Source of the DNA: Melanopsichium pennsylvanicum
Taxonomy: Eukaryota > Basidiomycota > Ustilaginomycetes > Ustilaginales
Reading direction: 5' to 3'
Length of the DNA: 64,000 bases
NCBI GenBank assembly: GCA_900208305.1
Contig: OAPG01000009.1
Coordinates: forward strand, 558,001-622,000
Shown: one piece after another, positions 1 through 11,031 of the stretch
How the letters are laid out: every line of letters starts with the position of its first letter
Position numbering within the stretch: position 1 is the stretch's first letter
Translations under genes and position numbers: made by a program
The notes under the pieces: generated by a model
What the model saw: only the letters and a program-made list of their open reading frames with translations
What the model was told of the DNA's origin: nothing
Databases searched by the model: none

Positions 1-406
1 TGTGAAGAGACAAGAAAGATGCTGGTGCTGATGTTGATGTGTGCTTTGATTTTGAGTACATGAGCACTGATGATTGAAAAGCTGCTGTGGCAAGAAATCA
101 AATTCAGATGGCAAGCTTTGCAAGCACCAATGTGTCATGTACTCAGCTGCAACTCTGTGCTCCATGAGTCTGCAATTTCTACAAAAGATCTGCAAGCAGA
201 ATCAGAGGCAAGCAGAAGGAAAGGTCAGCATGTGTGCACTACCCAGCAACATAGGAAAGAATCACAATGCGCAAAATTGGGAACTTGCCAAGGTGTCCAA
301 CGGTGCTGTGATTGCTGTGTTGTGCACCTGCAATCCTCCAAGTGAAACCAAAAGAAGATAGCAAGCAACAAGAGCAGTGAGTAAAGGTTCAGGATGAGAT
401 CAGCAC

Positions 407-438
<32 letters not shown>

Positions 439-813
439 GGGAAGGTGGGGGAGGCAGAAGGACATTGGCACTTATGCTGTTTAAGCTTTGCAACAACATA
501 CTGTGTGTTTGCTGCAGTGAGGTACCCCATACTGGATTACACTGTCAATGTTGAGTGATTTCAAAGCTGAAAAAGATTGCGTCAACCACACAATCCCAAT
601 AAACTCCACCTGAGAGTGATTGTACTTACATCAAGCGCAAGGACATGAGGAAAGATTATGCAGAAAGCATGTCATTGTGCCATTGTCAAGCTCATTGGCA
701 GAATCAATGAAGTTTTTGAGTTCTTACCAAACCAATTGGGGATCAACCATATGTGATTGATTGATAGGTGCACTGTAGGTTCTTCAGCAGAGGCAGAGTG
801 GTGTGGCACCAGA
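1..813. other. gene-free flank with A29 tract
   Basis: No coding frame here has recognisable protein features. A run of 29 adenines lies at 407-435, possibly a degraded poly(A) tail or simple slippage. The stretch ends at the TSD (CCAGA, 809-813) of the family A solo LTR. Confidence 0.6.
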
Positions 814-2259
814 TGTTAAGGCCGTAGGGTCTAGATACTGCGGGGCGGCTACAGTCAGGATAGGGTCTACGGGTACAGAGAGGTTGTAGGCGTAGGCGAC
901 ACAGGCGGTTGGGGGTCAGAGCACACTACTGCGTTGCTATAGAGCTAACTAAGTAATACATGCGACGAGGTCCGGAGGCAACCTCATGTCAAGCGGGGGC
1001 GGGGTAGTAAGGTCCAAGAGCTATTGGCCACCTCCCACCACGGTGTCACGGGAGTGGGTCCCAGGGGAGAGGTCTGCGCAGACCAGAGATGTTGAATCGG
1101 CTGAGATCCGGTGGGAGAGCATGTCTCGACGGATCTCAGGGAGATCTGGTGGATATTGGTGGGCTCATGGGATTTAAGGTTAGCGCAGGACCGAGAAGTT
1201 GAATCGGACAAAATCCGGTGAGAGAGCAGGTCTCAACGGATCTCACGGAAATTTGGCGAGTGGCAGTGACTCGCCGGATATCAAAGGTATCGATGGCAAG
1301 GGGAGCATCTGCAACGGCGGCGACCAACGCCAGCCGGAACGACATGTGGGCCGACCGACGCCCAGGGGGCAATGGAGAGAGAGCACGCGGGCGTGCTTGG
1401 AAGCACCCTGCCAAAGGACTAGGGGCAGTCTTATCGTGCGGGGGTCCAAGCTCGACGCACGCAGGTCGTACAGTACCGATGGACCTCGCACACGATACAT
1501 ATATATATATACTCTGTTCCCCGCTATCGGATGAGCGGAAGCTCATCCACTCTATCTTATATCTCAGTCACACATAGTTATCAGTACGTCGTACTTATCA
1601 TACTCTTCACACGTTGCACATCGCAATACCATTTATTGCGATCCATATAGTCTGTGTCCCCGTTGGTGAACAGAGAACAACGTATAGACGTCGTTGACAC
1701 CTCAATCGACGCTGTAGCACCTCAACTACAGGCGGAACCTCAACCGCGGGCCTGGCACCACAACCAGTCCCTCATATCTCCACCGGCAACAACGGCTGAG
1801 GTCTAACCCAGCCACCAGCAGTATCCCGTTGACGTCGTGACACTCGCGTCGACCGAGTACCCCGTCCGAGCTTGCCGCGTTACCTCTGTACGGAGTGTCA
1901 CCAGCGGTCAGCTGATATCCGTCGAGAGATCGCCACTTGCAGGATTCTCTTCGAAATCCGTTGAGGCCAAGCTTAACTGCCGGAACTCACTGAAATCCGG
2001 CGAGTCGCGTTTTCTCATGGGAATTCGGATCTCTGGCACGCAACCGCTGACACACGGCGCTACAATGTTAGATTGCCGACGGTTGTATTCTGTTTACAGA
2101 GGGGCCAGCCGCGGTTGGGCGGTAGGAGGATTGTGTTAGGCCGACTGCTCCTCTGCAAGGGGTCCAGAGAGGGTCAGTCGGGGCCCAATCGCGATGATCG
2201 CTCAATTGGGAGGGGGGCCAAGCGCCCCCTCTTTGGACTCCGGTTTGTAGGCACTAACA
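814..2259 (-). repeat. solo LTR, family A (Gypsy1 type), interrupted
   Basis: A reverse-orientation copy of the 430-bp LTR that bounds Gypsy1. It starts TGTTAAGGCC and ends GCACTAACA. The 5-bp TSD CCAGA is present at 809-813 and 2260-2264. It is split by a family X LTR at 1044-2052. No internal element sequence remains, so LTR-LTR recombination removed the body before or after the X insertion. Confidence 0.93.
1044..2052 (+). repeat. solo LTR, family X (Gypsy3 type)
   Basis: A 1009-bp LTR starting TGTCACGGGAG and ending CGCTGACA, with TSD CACGG at 1039-1043 and 2053-2057. It contains the TATA-like run near 1497-1511 and the hairpin with 8-bp arms near 1529-1548 that also occur in the Gypsy3 LTRs. 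It sits inside the family A solo LTR. Confidence 0.95.
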
Positions 2260-4784
2260 CCAGAGAGATGAAAGACAGGTCAGCTTGAGCACAGCACAAG
2301 GTCTTGTTGTGTGTTTCCAACAAGTTGTAAATTAGTTTGTTGCTTTTGGACTGCATCAAAGTGGAACTATTCAAAGCAGTGCTACATGCTGCATGCACAT
2401 TTGTACAACAGATGCTGCTCCAAGTGGTCATGGATGAGGGAATGTGCATGCTGTCAGGGTAGCGCATGCCAATGATGTTGAGAGACATTGGTGAAGAAGC
2501 GGGTGATGGTGAGAAAAGAAAATGCGTCCACATGCTTCATAACCCTTTATAAGTTGAACTTGATTCAGAAAAAATCTTTGAGCTTGGACCTACCCACCTT
2601 GGTCTTCACCATCTCAGTCTTGACCCACGTAAGCACTTAATCTGCCCTCTTCCATCCTCTACTGCAGAGCATTTCCTGTTGAGACTCTCTGAATCTCAGC
2701 TGAACAAGCTTGTTGCAATCAGCCGCTGCATCCTTTCATTGTTATCACACATCATTTTGGAAGTGTTCTCCATTCTGCTCAGACCTCCTTAAAAGGCTTG
2801 TTGAACAATGCTGTGTTGGATGGTATGCCCAGCCACTCAGCTTGTGGCAATGCTTCTGAAAACAGCACATAATCTATAGCTCCTGCTTTGCTTTCTGCCC
2901 AGTGAGGCTCTCAATAGTCCAACCATCTTGTATCTTCCCAAAAGTAAGTGTCTTGTTCTTGATGCCAAGTTGTTAGAGCCCTGCCACAGCGCACCCAATA
3001 AAGGGAGGAGATGTCATGGTGGAATCCAACAAGGTTGCACCCAGCACCTCCACACCTCCTGCGCCACCTGCGCCACCTGCACAACCTGCACAACCTGCAA
3101 AACCTGCAAAAATCCTGCAGCACTGACCGCACAGGTCATGTGGGTGCTGCAGGCCCCTACCTTCCCCTGACCTCTGGTGCCTGTCTTCCTGGAGGTTGTT
3201 GTTTGTATTATATACCTGTATCACCCTGAGGGGAGCACTGCTCAATACAAGTAGACTATTCCTGATCACCATCATTGTGTAGATACCTCTCATGCAAGCT
3301 CTAACCTGCCCATGCCAAGCCACCCAGCATTCCTGTGCACTGGCAGTACAAGACCCTTGTGTTAGAAAGCACCAATCTCATCCAACTGACCCAGTGGGAT
3401 AGCAACTGCCAGGCAAAGGTTGCCCAAAGACCTTTGTTGCATGTATTACTTAGTTTGCTCAACAGCAATTCAGTAGATTGTGCCTGACCCTCCAACCTAT
3501 ATTGACCATTCATTGTTACAATCCCTCCATACCCAACTGCCCCAACCAGTTGTAGCTGCAGTGCAGTAACCCAGACCCTACAACCTTGACACTTTTGAAT
3601 ATGGATGGTTGCTTCTCTCCAAAACCTCTCTATCAGGGATGCAGACCAAATCCAGATCATCTGACTGTTAGGTATCAAACCCAGGACAAAACCAGATTGT
3701 CTGAATTTGCCTGGCACCTCACCTAGCCCAAGTCACCTGGCTTTGATCATAGCTTGTAGGAGCCAGATGACCTGGATTTGGCTTGGCTCCTACCAAGGAT
3801 CCAGCATCATTTGGAGCTGGCTTTGCAAAGCGGGTGCCTAGCACTTGGCAGCAAGTTCCAGGTTGTTGCTGCAGAACCTCCTATGTGCTCACCACTCAGC
3901 ACTGGCTAGGTGATTCATTTCCTGATGCCAAGGTGAGCCATGTCTTTATATAGCAATGAGATGCATATATGTAAATCAACTCAAAACCATCATTACTTTT
4001 GTTTGTTGCCATCACCACCCTTGCCCATCACCTTAACTTGCATCAAGGCATAGCAGAGGACCTGACACTGATGTGCCACCTCTTTTTTGTTTTGTTTCAA
4101 AGCAGCCCAATGTCTACTGTTTGCATTGCTGCGCTTATTGCAACCATCTGGATGGCCTGCCTTCCAGCCACTAGATAGGTGAGTATTGCTTTCCTTGCTT
4201 CTATGCCAACTGATTTTGCTTCTGCACTGACTGATTTATTGCTTCTACGCCAACTGATGCAGTAAGTGACATGGCATTGTAGCTCTAGACATGCTTTCAT
4301 ACATACTATGACAATGCTGGTGGTGCCAATCTGTTGTCTGATCCACCCAATTCAATTCAATGCAATGCTTTTTCTTGCCCAACTGTTTGTTTTTTGTTTG
4401 CTCTGGGTTTGTTGCTCTCTGAGGAGCCAGATCATCTGAGTTCATACAGCCAAACCAAAGCCAGATGACCTGATGGCAGGGAAACCCAGATGATCTGGTG
4501 CATCACAGGCTTTGGTCATGGCTTTGGTCTGGATCCAGGTCACCTGCCTTCAGTCTGGCTTTGCTGACAAGCACTATCTCTTTTTGCAATGTGACTAATA
4601 TTTCAAAAAAAGTAGGGGTTGGATCCCAATGGACTCAACTGATTGGGTCACTACTGTGTACAAGATTGGACAGCTCCTTGCAATGACAGTAGCAACACTT
4701 TTCAACACAATGTCGCTCAACATGCTCAAATTTGATGTTCATGAGTACATATGATGCTTTGGTCTGCCACGGAAGGGATGTATG
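2260..4784. other. gene-free, old repeat-derived DNA
   Basis: No supported gene. It contains a family W-like repeat (about 2972-3366) and, between 3640 and 4560, several copies of a short quasi-palindrome of the form CCAGATGAYCTGG. Open frames here are short and lack domain features. Confidence 0.6.
2972..3366 (+). repeat. family W repeat, diverged copy
   Basis: Clearly similar along its length to the W solo LTR at 17695-18065, for example in the blocks around 3134-3360 and 17814-18050. It carries an extra 9-bp tandem array at about 3060-3118 (two units each of CCTGCGCCA, CCTGCACAA and CCTGCAAAA, approximately). The right boundary is uncertain because the expected LTR end is missing and I find no matching TSD. 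Confidence 0.65.
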
Positions 4785-6782
4785 TTATTTTTGAAAGACG
4801 GAACGAGCGCTGTCGTTGGCCAACGATGCTCCAAAAAGGCTGAAACGCGGGGGAACCAAGGCGAGTTTGGCTTTACTACCTTGAGATTCGCTTGTACTAT
4901 CTTCGACATTCACTCCTATCGCTTTCTGGCTGCTCGTCTCTGGGCATTCTACTTGATCGATTGTGAATGGCGATGTCGGATCATTGGTCATCTTGTGCCG
5001 AACCAATTCCAATGACATCCTCGCATCCTCCAACGACGAGTGTCCCAAGCTCGTACCATTCTGGATGATCTTGCCCAAGAACCTTGCTGTCAAGTCTCGC
5101 AAAGACGTGCGAAACGGGAAGCCGCGTGCGTGCGGGAATAGCATCACCGTGTCAACCACCTTGTCGTGCACCAGGCGAATTGCGCGCAGATCGTTCTCCA
5201 GACCGTGACCGACCAGAATGGTGCTCTCGCCCACGAATCGGGCCATGGTCTTGCGTACCTCTTCCAACGTGAAAATTGCCTTTTCCTCGTACTCTTGGGA
5301 CGTGATGCCGGAAAAGCGCGTGTTGTAATCGACAATGTCGGTACGTGTGCGGACGAGCTCATCCAGAATCATCTCGCCCTCTTCGTCAATGAGCGTGATT
5401 CGCGTCAATGTGAGCCCTGCCGTGGTGTAGGAAAGCTCACAATCCAGTGCGACGATATCAAGCTCCGTGTTGGAGCTCTGCCTTTCGGCAGTCAAATCGA
5501 TGAGCTGCTTTGTCGTGATGAAGGCCTCTCGGCGATGCAAGTCGAGTGCGGCAGTCTCTTTGAACACGTGCGGGCCAAAGCAACAGCTATCATCGCCCAG
5601 CGCACTGCCGCCCACTTGCTTGTTGCAGCACGTCCAGATCTGCACTCTGCCTTTGACGCCGGAAAGCTTGTCGAAGCGTCGCTTGCCCCAGTGATAGCGG
5701 CATTCTTTTGGATCTTGCGGAATCCTTTGTGTCCCAGCCTCATTCATCTCGCCGCCTACCGTGAAATTCTTGCCGCAACGTTCGCATTCCTTGACCTCGC
5801 CCACTGCATCGGGCTTGCTGCCGCCTTCGGCTTCCCACTCTGGCAGTATCACCGCAGTATACTCGTACTTCTCTAGCTGGTCCGCCGGGCAGATGAAGCC
5901 AGCCTTCTCTAGCCTTGATCGATCTAGTTTGCCGGACTTTCTCACTTGGACGGCTTTCCTCTTTTCGTCTACCTGTGAGGTCGTGCCGATTTCCGTGCAT
6001 TTGTCCACCAACACTTTCATTACATTTTCACGCAGGTTCGGACTGCCTTGGTGTATTCGTGATTCATTGGCTGCAGCAATTGCAGCTGCGTCTATAGCTG
6101 TCTTGTCACGCTTCTTGAGACCCACGAGGATAGTGATGCTGCTGTTCTTGTAAGAGTTCCTTTCCACTTTGCTAAAAAGCTCGATCTCTTGCGCGAGCGC
6201 GTGATCGCGACAGAGCTTCTGACCGCATTCTGCAACAATTGGATCCACGCTCTGAAGGAACGGTTCGTAACAGGCCACAAAGGCGTTGTAGAAAGCTTTG
6301 AGACCGTTCTGCCGCGCTGAGAGCGGGATCTTGGAGGAGGATGGGTGATCCTTGAATCCAATGGTGGGTGGTTTGAGACCCACCACGGACCAGTCGTTGC
6401 TAGCGCTTGAGGAAGAGGAGGCGGTAGCTGAGTTGAAGGGAGACGATGAAGACTTGGCTGCGGTGTAGGCATTTTTAGCCTTCTTTAGCGGTGGTCCAGC
6501 GGTGCTTACGCTGGCAACTGCGCTCGGTGGTGCGATCGAAGTGCTAGGAATTGCTCGCTTCAGCGCGGTCGACAAAGCCGACTTCGTAGTCGTTGCACCA
6601 TGTCGGAGTGGAGCAACGCCAGGCGGGATTGCAAGGCTGGTCGACGCCGTTGCTGTGTTTGCAAGTGCGGTGGATGAAACGGGCTTGTGTGAGAGGGGAC
6701 ATGACGCTCTATTAGCCTCACATTCGCCTCTTACATGGTCAGGGCATGGCAGCTTGGACAGCAAGCCCAGCGGCTTGAACAT
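4785..6782 (-). CDS. REX3: RNA exonuclease REX3-like (DEDDh)
   Basis: A 665-residue single-exon protein from ATG at 6782. The N-terminus (residues 1-32) has a CX8C-type cysteine/histidine cluster like other REX3 proteins. A low-complexity Ser/Ala region (35-130) follows, then a helical region, then a Cys/His zinc-binding block (about 333-412: CERC, CRYHWGK, TCC, SCCFGPHVF). The C-terminal exonuclease domain runs about 441-600, with catalytic residues visible as D447 and E449 (LDCEL), D531 (LENDLRAI), H581 and D586 (GHSSLEDA). The family trims 3' ends of structural RNAs such as RNase MRP RNA, U5 snRNA and 5S rRNA, which is known for yeast Rex proteins and inferred here. Assignment to REX3 rather than REX1/REX4 rests on the N-terminal cluster and overall length. 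Confidence 0.9.
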   Translation of the reverse strand: MFKPLGLLSKLPCPDHVRGECEANRASCPLSHKPVSSTALANTATASTSLAIPPGVAPLRHGATTTKSALSTALKRAIPSTSIAPPSAVASVSTAGPPLKKAKNAYTAAKSSSSPFNSATASSSSSASNDWSVVGLKPPTIGFKDHPSSSKIPLSARQNGLKAFYNAFVACYEPFLQSVDPIVAECGQKLCRDHALAQEIELFSKVERNSYKNSSITILVGLKKRDKTAIDAAAIAAANESRIHQGSPNLRENVMKVLVDKCTEIGTTSQVDEKRKAVQVRKSGKLDRSRLEKAGFICPADQLEKYEYTAVILPEWEAEGGSKPDAVGEVKECERCGKNFTVGGEMNEAGTQRIPQDPKECRYHWGKRRFDKLSGVKGRVQIWTCCNKQVGGSALGDDSCCFGPHVFKETAALDLHRREAFITTKQLIDLTAERQSSNTELDIVALDCELSYTTAGLTLTRITLIDEEGEMILDELVRTRTDIVDYNTRFSGITSQEYEEKAIFTLEEVRKTMARFVGESTILVGHGLENDLRAIRLVHDKVVDTVMLFPHARGFPFRTSLRDLTARFLGKIIQNGTSLGHSSLEDARMSLELVRHKMTNDPTSPFTIDQVECPETSSQKAIGVNVEDSTSESQGSKAKLALVPPRFSLFGASLANDSARSVFQK

Positions 6783-7477
6783 GTTGGACTCGATTTGCAG
6801 GTTTTCAAGTGGTCATGTAGATGGCAAAAGGATGTCAGAGGCAGAGATGGTGTTGGACGAGGGTGTTGAAGTCAAAAAAAAAAAAAAAAAATGTCACCAT
6901 TCTCATAAATTTATCGTTGACGTGCTTCCAATTTTTCTGACATATTCTTCGACTGATCATTTCGACGTGAACCTTACTTATTCCTTTTTCAGTCGCCGTT
7001 TGTACCTCACTGTCTATTCTTCGTACCAAACAGCCAAACCGCATCCTATGATAGATCGTAATGGTAGCCACCTTTTGTAGTGTGTGAATCCTGTTTCGTA
7101 GTCCATAAGTCCCTGTCATCGTCACGCCTGCCAAGATGCCTTCGTAACGTGCCAGATCATCGTAAGTGGACAAACAAGGATGAAAAAGGAATAACTTACC
7201 AGAATTTCTCAATTCTGCTACCACTCTCACACTCATTGAATGGTGACGAATCCTTTCCTCTTCAGTCTCGCCGAGGCCCTCATCACCGTCAGCCTTTTCA
7301 CGACATTGACTCACGCTCGAGCTCAAGTCGCAATAGCTTCTTCACATACACTGCTGGCAGGATTGTGATTTAGAATGTCATGGTAGTTGTATCATTCAAA
7401 GCGTCGATGTGGATAGGAGAAACAATGCCTCTGATTATGAAAGCAGCAAGATATCCATGGCCTCGCCGAGGTGGTTA
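6783..7477. other. intergenic region between REX3 and peroxygenase
   Basis: Holds the REX3 promoter. An A18 run (6874-6891) lies about 90 bp upstream of the REX3 ATG. A minus-strand frame starting at ATG 7236 contains a possible donor (GTAAGT near 7193-7198), but I recognise no protein in it and do not call it. Confidence 0.5.
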
Positions 7478-8725
7478 TTAGGCTCTTGCCCGCATCTCGA
7501 TGCTGAATGTCGTCCAAAGCGCTTCCATAATAGTCATGCCATAGCACCTTTTGCCTGTGGCTGGTTGCCACTTTTGCTTGTACGACGTTGAAACGGCAGA
7601 GCCATTCTCTTCGCCTTTATTGACCTTGATGGTCCTTGCTGGAATCCTCTCATATCCGTACTTGTCTCCGCTGTCCGTGGTCCTCACCCCCGGAAGCCCC
7701 TTTTCTATGCTCCCCGCCATTTCTCTGAGGTCAAGCACCTTGCCGCCAAACACTTCGAGCATCAAACAGCAGCTTCCCGATCCGATCAAGCTCTGGATCA
7801 CATCCAAACTGTACTGGCGATTCCCTTTTTTAGACTCTCTCCGACGTATACAGAGTGCTTCGCCGAAGTCGCTTTCAACCATGTCATCTTTGAGCTTCCC
7901 ATGCTTGAGGTGCGCAGGGAACCAGCGGTCGATCAATTCCTGATGCGGTCGGCACATAGCTTGAGGATCCCTCCTCCAGTCGGCTTGGTGATAATCTGGT
8001 CGCAGCAAACTTGCGTCATGTTCAATGACATTCATGATATAGATGTCGCCCAGATCGAAAATATTTTTGCGTTCACTGAACACAGGGTAGAGAGGCGAAT
8101 AGAGTTGCAGCGCCATGGTAGGAGCAATGTTGAAAGCCCTTGAAAGGCCAACAATCATCTTTGATGCAGCAATTTTGCGACCAGATGGATGGATGATTCC
8201 GTGGGTCGCAAGGATGTTGAGTCCTGGGCAGGGGCAACGACTGTCCATGTCGGTAGCAGCATAGGGGGTTCCCCACTCGCCCTTGTTGCCGATGCCCTCC
8301 CAGTAGGCCCAGTCCCGGATCCAGTCGTTCTTGGGCTTCCTGCAGTACAAGTCATGATGAAGCCTCAGATCCTCGCTGTAGCTGGTGAAAAAGTTGTACA
8401 GATGGATGAGACGGCAGTAGATGTGCGTCATAGGCCATTGAGCGAATGGCGGAGGGCTTGTGGGTGAGAATGCAGGAGGGACGCAATTCTCAGGCAGAGG
8501 GTTGATGATGTCAAGCTTGATGAGAAGGCGGTGGAAGACATTGAAACCAGTGAGCCACAAGTCGACCAGAAAGATGAAGACGAGCGCTATGTTGATCATC
8601 ACTTGAGGTCTGTTCTGCTGCATCAGCTGTGTAGTAAGACGAATCAAGGACGAATTATCCTGGTGCATGATGTGTTGATCATCGCGAAGGCTCTGGGCCT
8701 TGACCTTTGTTGTCATGGCTGACAT
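7478..8725 (-). CDS. membrane-anchored haem-thiolate peroxidase (chloroperoxidase/UPO family)
   Basis: A 415-residue protein from ATG at 8725 (residues MSAMTTKV); the frame is open further upstream but has no ATG there. The Peroxidase_2 signature is present: the PCP motif whose cysteine (about C166, CPCPGLN) ligates haem, followed by an AxHG..P.dGr block, and the acid-base motif EHDASL (E235). The family uses peroxide to halogenate or oxygenate substrates; many fungal members are secreted unspecific peroxygenases and some act in secondary metabolism. Here the N-terminus has one hydrophobic segment (about 43-61) set in from the start, which suggests a type II membrane anchor rather than a cleaved signal peptide. 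The substrate is unknown. Confidence 0.88.
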   Translation of the reverse strand: MSAMTTKVKAQSLRDDQHIMHQDNSSLIRLTTQLMQQNRPQVMINIALVFIFLVDLWLTGFNVFHRLLIKLDIINPLPENCVPPAFSPTSPPPFAQWPMTHIYCRLIHLYNFFTSYSEDLRLHHDLYCRKPKNDWIRDWAYWEGIGNKGEWGTPYAATDMDSRCPCPGLNILATHGIIHPSGRKIAASKMIVGLSRAFNIAPTMALQLYSPLYPVFSERKNIFDLGDIYIMNVIEHDASLLRPDYHQADWRRDPQAMCRPHQELIDRWFPAHLKHGKLKDDMVESDFGEALCIRRRESKKGNRQYSLDVIQSLIGSGSCCLMLEVFGGKVLDLREMAGSIEKGLPGVRTTDSGDKYGYERIPARTIKVNKGEENGSAVSTSYKQKWQPATGKRCYGMTIMEALWTTFSIEMRARA

Positions 8726-10145
8726 CTCGGGAGGACTCAGAAGAGAGATGCTTCGACGGCGTATGTTGAAGGGCAAGAGGGTAGATCAAAAGGATAGAAC
8801 ACGGCTGTTGATATATACTGTATACGGCAATATAGCGTAATGCGTGATGTTGCAACGAAAAAGCGGCGGTCTCGGCGAGGGTGAAACACACACCATTTGG
8901 AAAGCGGGACGTGATGCAGGCGTCAGAAGACGGGACTGCCTTTGTGCTTTAAGTGCAACATGGCGAATGGAGAGCCGGCAAAGCAAGAAGCTAATCACCA
9001 GTATGGAGCATGCACTCCTATTCATCTGCAAATGATTCGACACAGCCGGCACTCGTCCCCAAAAAGGAGAGGCCGGACTTCGACAGCAGATCCGGCGGCC
9101 CTCTTATGAGCGGGATTGCAACGAAGAGTGTGAGACAAGAAAAAGGGACGAAGCGAAACCCTGTGCTGGACCCTGAAGAAGAGCAGGACTTTTGTCATTC
9201 TCGTTGGGTTTGTCCTTTTACCGGCACGTTAGTCCATTGTCACTACTGTTGACAGCACTTGACCGTCGTCTGTGGCCTGCCACGAGACTGGCAGCTCTCA
9301 AGCTTTTGCAGCAAAATTAGGCAGAGGGTGGTACAGCAGAGCAAGATCATTTGCCAGGAGAAGAGCACGTAAGAAAGCTCCCCGTTGCTACGGTTTGCGG
9401 CTTGCGTAGTTTGGTTTGCTGGTTTGAGATTCAATCTCAGCCCCAAAAAGCCGTGTGAAGCTGTGTGACTGCCTTTAAGCCCCTGTCTGGCTCGTCGCCC
9501 ATGATATTCGGCTATGCTACAGCCTCCCGCAACAAAGTCTGCCGTCACGCTTGTATGATAAACAAATCCCAAATCCAGACCCAAACCATAGCTCAATGTA
9601 GGGCCTGGAGGCGGATCTCAAGATTGTGCACCGAGAGTCCTCTGTTCAACCGGGCTTCGTCGCAACCGAAAAGTCAGCCAAGAGAACAACTCGGCAAGGA
9701 ACAGAGAGGAGCTGGACGCTGCGAGATTGCACGCAAGATCTACGCACCCTCCTCGATAGCTACGGTATACTTGCTGTTGCTGGTCTTCGAGGTCACGCGG
9801 GAGGAATGGCAGAGCTGCGAGTTTTTCCCGGTCCTGCAGCTCTCCTGCACAACTGGACTTAAACCTTATTGAACCTTGTTTGGTCTTGGATTCTTTATTC
9901 TCAGCCTGTCCTTCTCAAAGTGAACACAGCAAACTGACAGACCATTTGGTTGCCCTTTCTTAATGCAGGCCGAAAAAGAGTTCGGCAGGCAATACTCTGC
10001 CTTACTGTACTAGTGATATACAAAGAAGGACGTGAGAAGGCTCTTGGCCACTTTGCTGTCTGGCGATGCCCGCTCGAGTCCGCCTCTTCGTTTTTGAATA
10101 CTCAACTCGAGCATCGAACTGTCAAGGTACGTAGAAAGGGTGAGT
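8726..10145. other. gene-free intergenic region
   Basis: Upstream region of the peroxygenase. Several 80-130 codon frames exist on both strands, but none shows a signal peptide, domain motif or convincing splice pattern. Confidence 0.5.
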
Positions 10146-10415
10146 CTAGTCGAAGAAAGCAGCGTGATTACAGATCGGCCCACTGCACGGTTTTTTGGCA
10201 TGCTTCACAATGGGTACGTGCGACGAGCGCTTGGACGCCTCTTCCCATCTGCCCCCTGTGTCAACTCTGGCGCCTGGATTGGTGAACAAGGGATCGCCAT
10301 GAGTGTCTCGATCGATTTGCCCCGACAAGAGGTCGATCGGGTTTGCTCTGCCGCTCGAGATGAGGCAAAGGGGGAGGATCGTGGAAAACAGGGCAAGCGA
10401 AAAGCCGTTCAGCAT
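10146..10415 (-). CDS. small secreted protein candidate
   Basis: An 89-residue frame from ATG at 10415 to TAG. The N-terminus looks like a classical signal peptide: a short polar start, a hydrophobic core (about residues 4-19) and small residues before a likely cut after SSGRA (about residue 24). The mature part of about 65 residues is polar, with two cysteines close together near the end (PCSGPIC). I recognise no family. Its size, signal and position beside repeat-rich DNA fit a smut effector candidate, which is inference. It could also be the 5' exon of a longer gene, or a chance frame. Confidence 0.45.
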   Translation of the reverse strand: MLNGFSLALFSTILPLCLISSGRANPIDLLSGQIDRDTHGDPLFTNPGARVDTGGRWEEASKRSSHVPIVKHAKKPCSGPICNHAAFFD

Positions 10416-10755
10416 CGTGCGAGACGCTTGATAAGGGTGGGAAGACGACTTGATCTCGAAGACAAAGAAACGTGATAGCAGACGAGGTCAATATGGTAGG
10501 TCGGTGCGACCGCAGTGGACGTGTTCACAAGCCACGTATTTGTAGGGACGACTCGCCTACTCATACCCTCCAATTCATGCTCAAGACTCAGCATCATCAC
10601 CACGTCCCACATGAATTTTATGAGGTCCACCCCAACCATTGTCGTAATTTTGCCGTTTCGTATCACGCCTTGTGCTTGCTCTACTGTGCTGCGCTGTACT
10701 GTACATTACTGTATAATGTGTGGAGACATTTCATTTCGAGCACGCCCTTGGCCAA

Positions 10756-11031
10756 TTAGATGCCGAGCCTGATCACCCCAGCACCAAGGCATCCCAATCC
10801 GAACACGACCAAGCTCGCACCCCACAATGGCCTCGCTTTCACGCCGACAGGTAAGGGAGAATGGCGAAAAGTTCCCATGCGGTACGCTTCGGCAAACGAG
10901 TAAGCGCTTAGACCTGACATGGCAGCAAAGCCGGTGAGGCGACATGCTAAGCAGTCGGAACCTGGTAAGCGGTTGGCAGGAGCGGCAGGAGAAGACTCGA
11001 GCACCGAATGGATGCGGAACTGAGATTGCAT
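10756..11031 (-). CDS. DMAC1-like small mitochondrial membrane protein (DUF4536)
   Basis: A 91-residue protein from ATG at 11031. The motif DCLACRLTG followed by a small-residue hydrophobic helix (about 34-49) and a second helix at the C-terminus (about 68-91) is the pattern of DUF4536 proteins such as animal DMAC1/TMEM261. That protein acts in assembly of the distal membrane arm of respiratory complex I in the inner mitochondrial membrane. Only the domain is recognised; the fungal role is inferred. It lies 370 bp downstream of MIC10 on the same strand. A longer minus-strand frame overlaps it (10706-11320) but has no features. Confidence 0.68.
   Translation of the reverse strand: MQSQFRIHSVLESSPAAPANRLPGSDCLACRLTGFAAMSGLSAYSFAEAYRMGTFRHSPLPVGVKARPLWGASLVVFGLGCLGAGVIRLGI

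Noticed and set aside
6835..7326. 163-codon minus-strand frame upstream of REX3
   Set aside because: No ATG at its start, ends in a run of Phe from the A18 tract, and no recognisable protein even when a possible intron is removed.
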